From Aldrovandia affinis (taxonomy: Eukaryota; Chordata; Actinopteri; Notacanthiformes; Halosauridae): a DNA stretch of 64,000 nt. Below, one piece after another: positions 39,151 through 52,805 of the stretch. The stretch is taken from the NCBI GenBank assembly GCA_029706075.1, contig JAINUG010000049.1, forward strand, positions 3,052,418-3,116,417. Direction: 5' to 3'. The notes below the pieces were generated by a model, which worked only from the letters and a program-made list of their open reading frames with translations, made no database searches and was not told the DNA's origin. Position numbers and translations under genes: made by a program. Each line of letters starts with the position of its first letter. The stretch's first letter is position 1.

Positions 39151-39695
39151 CTGACCGTCTCAACCCCCAACCCCAGGATGGTGGCTCTCTACATCGTCCT
39201 TTTGGGAACCTCCTGTCCCATGTTCATCTTCCCCATGCACGCCCATCACAGTGTTTGCTTTTAATAAAACCGTTTTTACAGTTTTTATGTACTTCTGCTG
39301 TTCTCATATTGGACACTTCTCTCCTTGTACAGAGCAACAATTTAACCATTGGCAAGAATTGTAGAGTACAATAATGCTAATGTTCCACCGGTGTCTGCAG
39401 CTCACACAACGGGAATAAATCGTACTGAAGGTTGTAATTTGACGGTTCCCGTAGAGGGTTTGGTCAGGATAATAAAAAGTGCTAAAACTTTGCAGTCCTT
39501 TAGAATCGAGCACTCTGACGAGTCTCTTGTGAAATGTTCAGCCATTACGTTTTCTCAGGAACAACATAATGTTTTCATTTTTCATTACGCCAGATCCAAA
39601 ATATTGGCCTTCTGTTTCCCCCCCTCTGAGAGTCTCTTTCCCTCCCTCCTCCTTCTCACTCTCTCCCTCTCTCTCCGTGGTGAGGTCATCCCCTC

Positions 39696-39835
39696 TCATG
39701 GTTTCTTCGTATTTTTCCCAAGGTTGTGGCCGAGCTGTTGTATGAGGTCAGCCAGCTCGCCCGTGGCCTGAGATTTCTCCTCCAGCAGCTCGTAGCGCAG
39801 GCTGGAGATGTCCTGTTTAATCTCCTTTAGCTCAC
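39696..39835 (-). CDS. trpc7: trpc7 last coding exon: CIRB end and coiled coil
   Basis: Follows the acceptor CTTGCAG at 39836. It completes a split glycine codon and encodes 45 further residues then TGA at 39696-39698. The sequence [20 protein letters not shown] is the conserved C-terminal coiled coil used for subunit assembly. [14 protein letters not shown] agrees with TRPC7 better than with TRPC3 or TRPC6. The tail after QQL is shorter than I recall for human TRPC7 (12 residues against about 22) and ends NTKKP. A possible polyadenylation signal on the transcribed strand is ATTAAA near 39259-39264; this is weak evidence. Confidence 0.93.
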
Positions 39836-39879
39836 CTGCAAGAGACATGCCCAGTCAGATACTCAGCAACACTTCCATA

Positions 39880-40105
39880 AACACACCTCAGCTACACCTT
39901 CAACACACACCTCAGCCACACCTCCGACAGGTCCAGAGTCAGTACAACTCCAACACACACCTCAGCTACACCTCCGACACATCCAAAGTCAGTACAACTC
40001 CAACACACACCTCAGCTACACCTTCCACATCCACCTCAGCAACACCACCAACACACCTCAGCTACACCTTCCACACACATCTAGAGTCAGCTACAATTCT
40101 AACAC
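39880..40105. repeat. intronic minisatellite (CACCTCAGCTACACCTCC)
   Basis: Tandem, imperfect units built of AACACACACCTCAGCTACAC and CTCCGACA...GTCAGTACAACTCC, with a period of roughly 50 bp, in the last trpc7 intron. Confidence 0.75.
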
Positions 40106-40584
40106 ATGTACATTTACACTACGGCATTTCCTAGTAGACCGTGTTAAATATGGTACAGAGTCCAAGTATCAAAGTGAGTGAATAAAGGATGAAGATAATC
40201 CAATTAAGAGTGGATACACACAGAACTGAGTTAGACACCCACCCACCACCACGACCACCACCCTCGGCTGAAGCTGGTGAGGCCTGCCCTATATCCTGTC
40301 TCAGGAACAATAGTCTTCTCTTTGTCTCTGTGCCATGTCTGATGGACATGCAAAGCTCTGTGCTGATGGCTGTACAGCGATGTCACTTCCTGTTTCCCTC
40401 CCACAGACCATCTCTCTCTGTCATTGAGGAGTGCTGCAGCGCAGTCACACACACACTGTGTCTCTCTCTCTCTCACACACACACACAAACTCTCACACAC
40501 AGACTCACTGTCCCACTAATAACATCAGTGTGCAACAACTCTGTTCTAACTCTGTTCCCTGTCATTTTGATCAAACAGTGGTCT

Positions 40585-40715
40585 GGCCAATCGAACACTT
40601 CACAACACTCATGTGCTCTAGACTAGCCAATCGAACACTTCACAACACTCATGTGCTCCACACCAACCAATCGAACACTTCACAACACTCATGTGCTCCA
40701 GACCAGACAAACCAA
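40585..40715. repeat. intronic minisatellite, period about 42 bp, three copies
   Basis: CCAATCGAACACTTCACAAC followed by ACTCATGTGCTC recurs three times with a fourth decayed start, in the last trpc7 intron. The period is close to that of the exon-junction array at 56986-57573, but the sequence is unrelated. Confidence 0.85.
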
Positions 40716-40817
40716 ACACTTATATTCACTTGTATTCATGTGAAGCACCATTGGCCCACACAACCAAAGAGCCACAGGTCGGACATCAGAGTAAAGAGTA
40801 AAGAGTTTGCTTGTTAC

Positions 40818-40893
40818 CTTCGTTGACTTCGTCGTTCTCTCTGTCGACCTGGGCCTTCAGAACGTAGCGCTTAATGAGTCGCTTCATTATTTT
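40818..40893 (-). CDS. trpc7: trpc7 exon: CIRB (calmodulin/IP3-receptor binding) region
   Basis: Acceptor GCGGTAG at 40894, donor G|GTAACA at 40817. It encodes 25 residues, [20 protein letters not shown] then DEVNE, plus the first base of a glycine codon. This basic helix is the family's calmodulin/IP3-receptor binding region and leads into the coiled coil of the next exon. It starts in phase 0, matching the phase-0 end of the 81-bp exon upstream. On the transcribed strand the acceptor is preceded by about 360 nt of nearly pure pyrimidine (complement of the GA-rich stretch 40899-41262). Confidence 0.94.
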
Positions 40894-40898
40894 CTACC

Positions 40899-41262
40899 GC
40901 AGAGGAGGAGAGAAGGGAGGGAGGAAAGGAGAGGAGAGAGGGAGGAGAGGAGATGAATAGAGGAAAGAGGAAGGAAAGGAGAGGGATAGCGAAGAGAGAG
41001 AGGAAAGGAGTGAAGGAGAGAGGGAGGAACGGAGAGGAACAGAGGAGAGAGGGAGGAAAGGAGAAGAGGGTAGGACAGAGGGAGGAAAGGAGAGGAATAG
41101 AGGAGAGAAGATGGAGAGAAAGTAAGAAGAGAAAAGACAAAGAGAAAGAGGAGACGGGGAGAGGGGAGAGGAGAGAAGACAGCGAGGATATGTCAGAAAT
41201 AAATGAGAGTGGGAGAGGGGAGAGGAGGGAAAGAAAGAGTGAGAGGAGAGAGGAAAATAGTG
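40899..41262. repeat. GA-rich tract (polypyrimidine on the trpc7 strand)
   Basis: About 360 bp of GAGAGGA/GGAGG/AAAGGA sequence, almost free of C and T, directly upstream of the trpc7 exon at 40818-40893. Read as pre-mRNA it is a very long polypyrimidine tract. It is also a candidate for triplex (H-DNA) formation. Confidence 0.9.
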
Positions 41263-41316
41263 TTAAGAGCCTGTAACATGCATGCTCTCCATTCTTTGCT
41301 CTGTAACTGCAAATAG

Positions 41317-41320
41317 CACA

Positions 41321-41352
<32 letters not shown>

Positions 41353-41369
41353 ACACACACACTCACACA

Positions 41370-41414
<45 letters not shown>
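41317..41414. repeat. (AC)n microsatellite
   Basis: An AC run with a few ACAT and ACTC interruptions, in the trpc7 intron. Confidence 0.95.
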
Positions 41415-41421
<7 letters not shown>

Positions 41422-41485
41422 CACTGCTTGTTAACAATCAGGGTTTTGCAGTCCCCTGTGAAGGTGGTGGCCCCTTTGTGGTTCT

Positions 41486-41632
41486 GTGTGGCTCAGTAGG
41501 TAGAACATGGTGCTAACAACGCTTAGGTTGTGGGTTAAATTCGCATTGGGACCACATATACTGAAAAATCTATGCATTCACTACTGTAAGTCGCTTTGGA
41601 TGAAAGCATCTACTAAATGGCATATGTTATTA
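41486..41632 (+). mobile_element. SINE family B copy
   Basis: Head CTGTGTGGCTCAGTAGGTAG, B-box side GGTTGTGGGTTAAATTC, GGGACCACATATACTGAAAA, and tail GTAAGTCGCTTTGGATGAAA...CTACTAAATGG. An intact relative of the SINE split at 14965/16064. It lies in a trpc7 intron, antisense to the gene. Confidence 0.92.
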
Positions 41633-41667
41633 TATTAATGTCTCACTCTCCAGCTGTGTGTATGAGT

Positions 41668-41668
<1 letters not shown>

Positions 41669-41703
<35 letters not shown>
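41669..41703. repeat. (GA)n microsatellite
   Basis: A short pure GA run in the trpc7 intron. Confidence 0.95.
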
Positions 41704-41706
<3 letters not shown>

Positions 41707-42557
41707 GGGCGAGCAGGAGGACTTGAATCAATTCTTTCACTGCTGGGACCTTGTCAGACTGCTAAAGGGCCCGTCTCTGTCAATGCGCACTTCAAGTGCT
41801 GAGGGAGGATCAATATTTCTGTCCCACCTACTGCACATAGCACACACACACACACACCCAACGCCTCTCACTCATTTACAAAAACAGGGCATCAATCATT
41901 ATGCATGATATTTCATAAAATGTCACTTTGATGATTGATTGGGTTGCTGGAAGATGCAATATACTTTCAGTATAATTATTTTCTAATACTGGCAAATGGA
42001 TGCATCTGCTGCCCCCTCATTTAAAACAAGCAGATGGAAAAGCAGAGCCTCTCCAGTGAGAGAATTTACTTCACATTTCAAAAACCCTTAAAATGTCACA
42101 CCTCAATGTTGTACCAATTCCTCACTCATCCGCTCATTCTTCTATCCATGCTTTTGTTGAATGGGTGACTGAACAGAGAGTGTGAAAATTAAATGTCAAA
42201 AAATCTCCTCATTATTGTAAAAATGGATGTTCCTTCCCTACTTCCACACATTGCCTTGGTTTCAAGAGTAAGCAACTTGCCCCTCACAAGACCTGCTTGA
42301 TTGGTCAGGGGTAACAGCCAATCACAAGGAGAGGCCTTGATCAGGGATTGCAGAGAACGTAGGAATTATGGACCTAATGGTGAAAGTGATTACTCTCTGT
42401 GTTCATATTGCCTTATCTCTGGGTGCAGTGACCGATCCTGGTGCCTGATCTGAATACTGGTGAATATCACACACAGGACCTGGTGTTTAACTAGCTGTTT
42501 ATTCTGTGAGAATACATGCCAGACCCTGGGCCAGTTTTCTGCACCTTGATGAGATGT

Positions 42558-42660
42558 GCACACACATGCACACACATACGCACACACACATGTATGCACG
42601 CACACACAAGTGTGCACGCACACACACACATACACACACGCACACACACGCATGCGCAAA

Positions 42661-42696
<36 letters not shown>

Positions 42697-42720
42697 TGCA
42701 CACACACACACACACACATG

Positions 42721-42754
<34 letters not shown>

Positions 42755-42755
42755 T

Positions 42756-42786
<31 letters not shown>

Positions 42787-42822
42787 TACACACACACACA
42801 CACACACGCACACACACACGCT
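42558..42822. repeat. AC-rich microsatellite beside a trpc7 donor site
   Basis: An AC/ACGC/ACAT array of about 265 bp. On the trpc7 strand it is a GT array that begins within about 6 nt of the donor of the 81-bp exon (42828-42908). Confidence 0.95.
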
Positions 42823-42827
42823 CCCAC

Positions 42828-42908
42828 CTGATAACGGGTTGGGTGTTTGATGGGTTTTTTCACTGTGAAGTCATCTCGCGCTCTGGGGTGGCTTCGGTAT
42901 CGATCTGG
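42828..42908 (-). CDS. trpc7: trpc7 81-bp exon (frame-neutral, possible cassette)
   Basis: Acceptor ATACCTCAG at 42909, donor CAG|GTGGGA at 42827. It encodes 27 residues starting [14 protein letters not shown] and ending KHPTRYQ. The PTRYQ end joins KIMKRL of the next exon exactly as in mammalian TRPC3 and TRPC7; the first 20 residues are poorly conserved. Both ends are phase 0 and the length is a multiple of three, so skipping keeps the frame. The equivalent exon of mammalian TRPC3 is, to my knowledge, alternatively skipped. It sits between a GT array just downstream and an AC array upstream on the transcribed strand. Confidence 0.85.
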
Positions 42909-43126
42909 CTGAGGTATGAGAACAACAAATGAAAATAACAAATTGGAAAATGAAGAAGATTAAAAAGATAAAGGATAATATGTGAGAAGATTGAATATAG
43001 AGACCCTGACAAGAGAAAAAGTCTGTGTACTAACTGCCTTTGTGTGAGAGTGAGAGTGGGTGTATGAGTGCATCTCAAATTTAAGTGTGTGTGGCTGTGT
43101 AAGTGCACAAGTACATGGGGGTATAT

Positions 43127-43176
43127 GCGTGTGTGTGTGTGTGTGTGTATTTGTGTGTTTGTGTGTGTATGTGTGT

Positions 43177-43219
<43 letters not shown>

Positions 43220-43337
43220 AGTGTGTGTGTGTGTGTGTATATGTATGCGTGTGTGTACACGTGTGTGTGTATGTGTGTATGTATGTGTGCATGTGTGTGT
43301 GAGTGTGTGTGTATGCATGAGTGTGTGTGTGTGTACT
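43127..43337. repeat. GT-rich microsatellite upstream of the 81-bp exon
   Basis: A GT/GTAT/GCGT array of about 210 bp. On the trpc7 strand it reads as AC and lies about 220 nt upstream of the exon at 42828-42908. It is complementary to the array at 42558-42822. Confidence 0.95.
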
Positions 43338-44175
43338 GTATATGTGTGTAATACACAGTTCCAGCTGAACACCAGGTGAGATACAGAGCCCATATGAATC
43401 ATTTAAGGACTGAGCCAATTCATCTTCTACAAAGCAAAGAGGAAAGACAGGCGTCATCCATCCTAGGCCTGTTTCCACGGGCGCCCGTCACCGTGACGAC
43501 TGGGAAACCCAGGACCGCATTCAGCAGCTGTCACTGCGCAGCACGAAGAGGCTTCCTCATGTGGGGCACTTTGAGTATACGCGCAACCATACTGTCCACC
43601 ACTAGGAGCGCAATCAATACTGCATCTGTCCCCAAACCTCCCAAATCACACAGAACACTGTCCCTATAACGAAAACGTTCTGAAAAAAGTTACAGTACTG
43701 TTAGAAATGCATGCATTTCATGGTCAATGACCTGGCGTGTGCACTCAGCTGTGGTGTGCAGTTTGGTTTTGGTCTTTGTATACTTGTTGCTCCCAGAACA
43801 GAAAAGCAGTTCCATAGATTTGGGGAGCATCCACACGGGTTGACGTTAAACAGGACATTGTGACGGTTGAAGGAGACTCAGACATGCCCAGGTGACCGGC
43901 TGCTGGAACTCCGGACCTGGCACCTTAAAAGAGCTCTTCATTGCCCATGAGGCAGTGCTGCACATCGGTGAGAATGTGAGATCATTTTCTGTATTGTATT
44001 CTCTTGCTTTTATCTTGCTTGTTTTATGTCTTGTTTTATGTTTACCGTTTATCCTTCTCCACCCCTCGTAGTAACTCGTATCGCTACTGCTCTTTCACCG
44101 TGTAAAGCACTTTGTAACTTTGTTTAGAATAAAGATTGATTAATCGATTGATTAATCGATGATAAGGTATCATTA

Positions 44176-44580
<405 letters not shown>

Positions 44581-44710
44581 TTACTTATAGCGTTTGGGTT
44601 TTGATAATTGGATCGTTTGTTCAGGCCACCCCTCCTTGGTGACTGATTAGTAATCTCATGTTCATTTCCACTTTAAAATGAGTTATTGGGTTGTTGAACA
44701 TTGGGCTCAC

Positions 44711-44906
44711 CTCAATCTCCTGGTAGGAATTATTAATCATGGCGATCAGCATGTTGAGGAGGACGACCACCATGGTGACGTTGTAGACTCCGTACAGGAC
44801 GTAGCCAATGTTCTCAATAAACTTGTGGTCATACTTCAGGACCACGGAGATGACCTCAGACAGACCAAAGATCGACCAGAACAGTGTCTTAAAGCTCTCC
44901 TCCACG
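44711..44906 (-). CDS. trpc7: trpc7 exon: pore helix, selectivity filter and S6
   Basis: Acceptor TTCCCCAG at 44907, donor GAG|GTGAGC at 44710. It is 196 nt: one base completing a threonine codon plus 65 codons. It encodes the pore helix and filter with the LFW motif ([15 protein letters not shown]), then [20 protein letters not shown] and the S6 gate region [20 protein letters not shown]. These are hallmarks of TRPC3/6/7 diacylglycerol-activated cation channels of the plasma membrane. No disrupted residue is seen. Confidence 0.97.
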
Positions 44907-46005
44907 CTGGGGAAAGACACACACACGCACATAAACAAATATGAAAAAACACCGAAGGGCATCAAAATGATATTTCCAAACTTATTGTAGTTTGTGTATA
45001 TAGTTACCACTCAAACATGGACATTGCACTTGTAACTACACATTTGATAAAGAACAAATACACAAATCGCTCTTTCTTTGTCCACATTCATGTCCATTTT
45101 GGACACTTGCGTGCTTGATGCACAAATATGGACTTCATTGTTTTGCATGGTGGGTGTATGACAAAGGAGTCACTGTTCCGCTTTCTAGCAAAAATGTGGA
45201 GCTGGACTGTTTTCGTGGCTTTCAAAAAAAGAGCGCATAATGAGGGCAGTGTGTGTGTGTGTGTGTGCGCGTGCATACAGAGTGTCTGTGTGTGTGAGGA
45301 TTCTGAGCACCGCTCATTGAGCGAGTTCATTTCCGCCCGGAGATGAAGGATTCAGAAATGAGCACTGATCTGGTTCCAGTGCCAGCATCGCGCATCCCCC
45401 CCTCCTCCATCACATAAACCACACGGATTTATTGCTTTCGAGGAGTTCCTCCCCGGGATGAAAGCATCTGGAATTTCCCCTCTGAAGAGATATTTGATAA
45501 ATGATAGATTGAAGCTTTGCGTTTGCCTTTAATCGGGTCTAAAGAACCGGTAGTAAGGAGCCGTCAGTACAATAAATCGGGTAACTGCGATCGGGGCGGT
45601 GGATCAGGTCCGAGTTCAGCGTCATAGTGATCTCTGATGATGATGATGTGATGGGTAGGCTGCACTGGTCCTTGAGTGTCAGAGACGTTTCTGGAATGGT
45701 CCATTCACGATCCCCTGCATTCAGTAAGCCTCATAATTCATCCAGTTATGTAGTCAGGGTGTTCGGATGGAGCGAAAACCAGAAACGTCTCTGTGCACTC
45801 CACTCCAGGGTTTCCTAGTGCTTATGTACAGTAAATTGTCCTACTCCCTATAGTGGTGTCTTCATTGTGTTCGCCCCTGAGGGGAGGCTCTGGGGGGGTT
45901 GAGCTGATGGGGCTTCTAAAAGTGGGAAATACAGATTATTCTATAAGGACTCAGCATAGAAGCACTCAACAGTACTGTGTTTGAGTCTAGACAATCTTAC
46001 CCCCC

Positions 46006-46589
<584 letters not shown>

Positions 46590-48934
46590 ACATCCTTACG
46601 CCTACTCATACATACACTCTTACACAAACACACAAACATTCTGACACACATAACCCTCTTACATGCATTCATTCAATAAGAAGTGGGTGAGAGAGAAGGC
46701 TGTATGACGAAAGCTAAGCTGCATTTTCAATCATTATAATTGTAGATTTGTCCTCTACCCACAATGCCCCCACACTTTCTCCTCCCATAATGCAATTAGG
46801 TTTGCTTGACAAAAGTGCATTTGATCGGCCACAATGTGCATGCTGCATTCTCAATTGCTTAAACACAATTCTCGAAACAGCATCCACATTCTCACCACAC
46901 AACAGCAACGCGTTTCCCCCAAAACACTACATCGTTTATGATTGCTTTCATACACAATGCTAATGTAAAACAGATTTTTTTCAAACAGTAAACAAAAATC
47001 TCTACAATTTTACACAAAAATCTATTAAATAAGTTGAATGCTATTTCTGCCAAATTAATTTATTCATGGGCCCCTTGCACTAAACACTCAATCAAATTAA
47101 TTCAACAATCAATACATCAGCACACTTGAACATGAGGTTATAGTGAGTTTGGTGTTGAGAATAGCCCGTTGCCATTTTTAGAAGCCCTGTACAATACATT
47201 GATATCTGCTTATGGAAAAGTGCTGGTTAGGGCTGACTTGCCCAATTATTTTGTAGTTTGAGATAATGTCAGATTTCACTGCTCCGCTCTCGTCAGGGAA
47301 TGGTTCGCTGCCCACCCTCCTTTCCCCTTCCTCAGCCAGATAGTGGAGGTCTTCCCAGCCTGGGGGCTGGAGGGTCTTTGACCACCGGCCTCGAGACCAA
47401 ACGGCTCCGCCGGGTGCCATGAACACTAGCTGTGTGGACATCGTGGCAGAATGACGCAGGGGATGCTTGCGGCATGCCAAGAGGTTTTTTTCAACAATAT
47501 GTGACCTAATAGAGCGGATGACCAATGAGAAAATGTCATTTATCTTGAATATTTGTTTTTATCTTGAGTATTTTCTTTTATACCTCTCCCACCTGCCTTT
47601 GTTGACTTATTGTATGTGTAAACGTGTATAAATATGCAGATATCCACTGTTTATTTAGTTTTTTTGTTGGTACATTTCTGTGATTCTGACATCACAATTT
47701 TTTGTGACGGACTGAATTTATGTATACAGCACATAATTACAGTAATCTATAAGGTTAGGTAACATGCACTCTGGGTTGACTGTGTCTTATTGATGCTAAT
47801 ACTTAAATAGTCATTTGAGTGCCTTTGTTTACGCACTGATAAAGAAAGCTTTCCATTATGTGACAACGGTTTACTGTTCGACAGAAACATTTTGTTGGTC
47901 TTCGAGCATTTTGCAGTACGGTTTTGTTAAAGACATTATACTGTTGTGGGGTTTGCACTTACTATTTTGAGAATGTTATCAACATTATCTACATCTAGCT
48001 TCAAGATTTGCGTTTAAGCAATTGAGGAAAAACAGCCACGTGTACAGGTACACACAGCACGTAGACACACCCCGTGAGGGTATTTGAGGCACGCGGAGAC
48101 GGTTTCAGTTGAGGGTATTCTTGCAGCAGTGCAGGCACACCTACACGTGCAGCTGTGTGCAGAACACATCACGCAGGGGCCTGTTCGGACACACCCACGC
48201 ACACACATCACCGCTCTACAGGACGGACCAATCCATGGCGGGATTTGACCAACCGAATGCCGACTCGACGGTTCCCTTTACGTACAAGTGAGAGGTCACA
48301 GGTCCAGAACCTGGTCGTGAGCAAAGGTCTCAGTTGTGAGGAATGAAGGAGGCGGTGGGGGAGAGACGACATGCAGTCACTAGACAAGACACCACCCCCC
48401 CATCCCCGTCCCACCCCCACACCGGGTGACTCACCTCCTCTCTCCCAGCTTTCGGTCGAAATGCAATCACAGTCGGACAAATTAATCTCCCCTCCCTCTC
48501 GCGCAATAAAGTCAAACACGGAGCCTTTTATATCTGCAGCACGCCGCGCTCGGAGCCGTATCACCTGAAATACGAATCTGCGCTGAGCTGGGGCCACGTC
48601 TCCCACAAAGGAAGACACCTCTCTTTCGGCCCAGAGTTCAGGAACCTGTCCACAGCCCTCCACAGAAAAATCCCCTCCCCCCTCAGACTAATTTTTAATA
48701 CGGAGTGACAAATGTGTTAAGGACGAGCAGTGGGTTTGACGGGTTCCTTCAGCCACCTCCTCATGGTAATTAATCATGGTTGCTGCTGCGTAGGCCGCTC
48801 AAAAGCAGCTTAGGCTCACGGGCCGGGAGTGACAACTCAATTTGTACGCAGCGTTTGCGGGGGGTTTCACCAGTTCCGTTGATGGCTTCACCGGGAAGAT
48901 TTATTTTGGAAACTTAGCCTGTTTGCACTTAAAC

Positions 48935-48935
<1 letters not shown>

Positions 48936-48994
<59 letters not shown>
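48936..48994. repeat. (CT)n microsatellite
   Basis: A pure CT run of about 59 bp in the long trpc7 intron. Confidence 0.97.
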
Positions 48995-48995
<1 letters not shown>

Positions 48996-51210
48996 GCCTT
49001 GGGTTTAGGGCTTTTGGCATGTACGTATGTGTTTTGGGTCTAACCTAATGAATGGGGGAAAAAAGAACAAGTCCTCCCTGTCAGAGTGCTAAAAATACAC
49101 TGTGGGCATGAATGCCATTAAGGAACGCACCTGACTGAGAAAACCTGGATGAGTACAGTCAGATCGGCCCACAAAAGATGTCTCGTCAAACATTTTATGT
49201 TTGTAGGACATAATATCTCTAACCAACCCCAACCCTAAGCTCCCCTAAACCTAAAAAATATAATATTTCTATTCACAACTACCATTAAGCATACATAACC
49301 GCAATATCACTGCTGTCTTTACCACGGCTTGCCATAGACTAGTGCCAAGAGTACATTTACATTACATTATATTATTACATTACAGGCATTTGGCAGACGC
49401 TCTTATGCAGAGCGACATACAACAAAGTGTTAACCGTAGTCAAGAACAGTTTAGCTGAAAGCCACCCTAGCGGGAAGTACAGTTCCAGGTGCTAGGAGCA
49501 ACCACATAGTTAAACTAGGACCCTGTAGGTAAATCTGTAGCCACAATTCAAAGGTAGCAATAAAGCAATCAGTGCGGAAAATAATGCCTAAGCCTAATAG
49601 AATACATAAACAAGTAGACATGTGTAATACTAAGCAGCTACGTCCCTAAGTTAACAAAAACTGGACTACAGGGAGAGGTGCACCCTGAAGAGGTGATATA
49701 TTTATTTTTATATTTTATATTTATATTTTACATTTATATTTTACAGTTTAGGCATTTAGCAGATGCTCTTATCCAGAGCGACTTACGCAAAGTGTAAGTG
49801 GTAAGATTGATCATGGTTAGTGCAAGAGATCAGTTTAGTAACATTGCAATAGACATCATTGTTGGCAGCTGCATCATGTGACATTTGTGGACAGCCTTGC
49901 TTGGTTGAGGTTGGCGTAGAGGAGAGATCTGCCTCTGGTGTCCGCAGGCAGCACCTGTTCATCCTGGCTCCGCCTCACTGGAGACCCACCAGTGGTACAC
50001 ACAGATAGGCCATACCCCCCAGGGCCAAACACACTCCTCCTGATTGTCACACAGAGATGGCCGAACTTCCTGAAATCTGTTTATATCCTTCTCTGGGTCC
50101 ATTTATATCTCTGGGGCTGTGCTGGGAGCCCACGCCTCCATTTTGCGGCTGAGGAACCAGGTTTTTTATTCTCTCTCTCTGGGAGTAGCGCCTCTCTCTC
50201 CGCTCTGTCAGCGCTGTTGTGCCCCCGACAGTCAGGAGCGGCTCACAGTGTTCCCGACAAAGCTGCCAGCACCTCTCCCCAAACTTTTACGGAGGCAGCG
50301 AAAGAGAAGCAGAGGACACTAAGCCCCTGCATCCCGTCAGCTGAAACAGAAATAACCCGTGTCACACCAACGCCGGTGGCATTACCGCAAGACAGCGGGA
50401 AGCGTCAGCAACGGACCTCGTGGTGCTTAATGACCAGGAAATAGTGCCGCGCTCTCCTTCCCGCTCTCCTGTCCTCCACTTTTATCAATCTCTTTTATCT
50501 TTCCACCTTTCTCTCCCATTCACTCTGTCCTTTTTCGCCCCTCTTTCCCATTTCCCACTTTCCCCTCACTTAATTTCTCCCTGTCTCTAATTCCAATCCT
50601 CTCTCCGTTACTCCCCCCTTCTCCATTTCTCTTCCTCTCTCCCTCTTCTCTCTCCCTCGGTTAATGAAGGTGTGTGGGGAGGGCTGTTCCTGCTGCAGGT
50701 GATGCCCATTACTGGCCTGTCATCCTGAGCCACCCTTCTCTCTGTCTCTTCCCTCCTGGGAGATCGTTATCACCCTCTCTCCGCCCCACCGTCAGACCCA
50801 GTGCACAGAGTTCAGGGCCCTGGCACACCTGCACACACAGCCAAGCCAGTCATCTTCCCTCCTCCTTGACTACAGGGCAGACACATAGCAACCAGAGGAA
50901 AATCCCAGCCTTTCTAAGCACCACACTGACCCCTGCAGGCAGCCTTGAATACTCCTCTAGATTCAGCCACCAGAGGATTCACACAGACTGTGCGCATTTG
51001 TGGGGCACACCGGTGACCATAATCGCATCACTTGAGTCACCCATTAGCTGCGTTGTTTTAGATGTCAATCAGTTGGCAGTTGATTGGCAATCAGGAGTCA
51101 ATAAAACCCTCAGGACCATAGAACTCGAGCAATAGAAGTGGGCATCACTGGTTGACCCTAAATTGCACCTAGAATTGATCTCCACTGTGAAACGCATAGG
51201 TTATGCGATT

Positions 51211-51360
51211 CTGTGTGGCTCAGTAGGTAGAACATGGCACTGACAATGCTTAGGTTGTGGGTTCGATTCCCATTGGGACCACATATACTGAAAAATGTAT
51301 GCATTCACTACTGTAAGTGGCTTTGGATAAAAGCGTCTGCTAAATGGCATATGTTATATT
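51211..51360 (+). mobile_element. SINE family B copy, best preserved
   Basis: Head TCTGTGTGGCTCAGTAGGTA (A box side), GTTGTGGGTTCGATTCCC (B box), GGGACCACATATACTGAAAA, tail GTAAGTGGCTTTGGATAAAA and GCGTCTGCTAAATGG, ending in a TTATTA run. The near-perfect B box GGTTCGATTCC supports a tRNA origin and a fairly young copy. Confidence 0.94.
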
Positions 51361-52112
51361 ATTATTATTACGGCATGCGCTGTGCCTTTGAATGATACCG
51401 AGAGAAGAGTTAGAGAAGAATCCTTAGCAGATATTAAGAGGGTTTAATAATATGAACAAGTTGCTTCAGGGTTTGTTAAATAGAACCCAGGGTTTTCTAA
51501 TGAACAAACCCCTGAGGCAAATTGTTTTCAGAAACACGATTTAAATGATCCCTTATTTAAGTAAGGGGTAATGTATTGAGGATAAGATGGTTGTTGAAGA
51601 TGACAGCACGACCAGGTGAAGTGATCCTGACATGAAGCAGAGGGGTCTTGTCACTCTGAAGTGCTGTTATTTCCCAACAATCCACCTGTCCGCAGTACAT
51701 CATCCTGCTTATACCATGGCCAAAGGAATTAATACACAACGGTGAGTTATGTTAATAAATACATTTATTCACAAAATTAGACAGCATCTCCTGAGGTAGG
51801 ACAGCTGCAAAATAATAGTGCGCCAAGGTGTTGCTGATTGCGAGCCGGACAACTTCCACTGAATTAAGAGCACTTTCATTGTCGGGGGCCTGATGTTAAG
51901 TTCAATGGTGGGCGCCTTGATATTTATACATGAGACAAATGTGACATCCCTGAGACCCAGATAACATGTCCGATATGCAGAGTTAATGAAGCCCCCTGTG
52001 ACACCCACCAATTAGAATCGCGTATTTAACCAAACCAAGGTGTCATAAGTCTTCCTGGACTCATCTGTATTTCCCATTTAGAGCTAAAAAGCATCTGTAT
52101 GCAAATATGCAG

Positions 52113-52350
<238 letters not shown>

Positions 52351-52805
52351 CTGAGAAATACTTAATCCCATCTCTCCAATTGATAAGAATAACTGTAAAA
52401 TTTTGGGATTAGGATTTTGGCAATGTCTCATTTGACATTCCCCACCTTTAAAATCCACACAATCCACAGATATGCTAAGGAAAGGAGACTAGGGGACTAT
52501 CTGTGTCCACCTCAGCTATCGAGAAGCAGGGAGCAACGGTTTTACAACCGTGATCTCTGTCACCATCATCATCACTACATGCAGAATTTCATACATTGAA
52601 GCACATAAGGGCAAACACTTTGTAGAGCGTTATCTCTGGGAAAACTATATTGTCCTTTTGAAGAGCCTTGATAAAGGTTTATGATTCTCCAACGTGGAGC
52701 AGACAGTGCCTGAGGAAATGCAGCGATGTCAGAGTTCAGAGGTATTCCCTTCTCTACTCAAACACCAACACCCCAACACAGGCCTGTAAACAGAAACAGA
52801 CTCTG

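Noticed and set aside
42390..43478. Cys-Val and Thr-His open frames up to 183 residues on both strands
   Set aside because: Products of AC/GT arrays. Only the 81-bp segment 42828-42908 is coding, as a trpc7 exon.
47178..47525. 115-residue minus-strand open frame in a trpc7 intron
   Set aside because: No recognisable domain, no supporting splice or start context; kept only as a mention in the intron entry.
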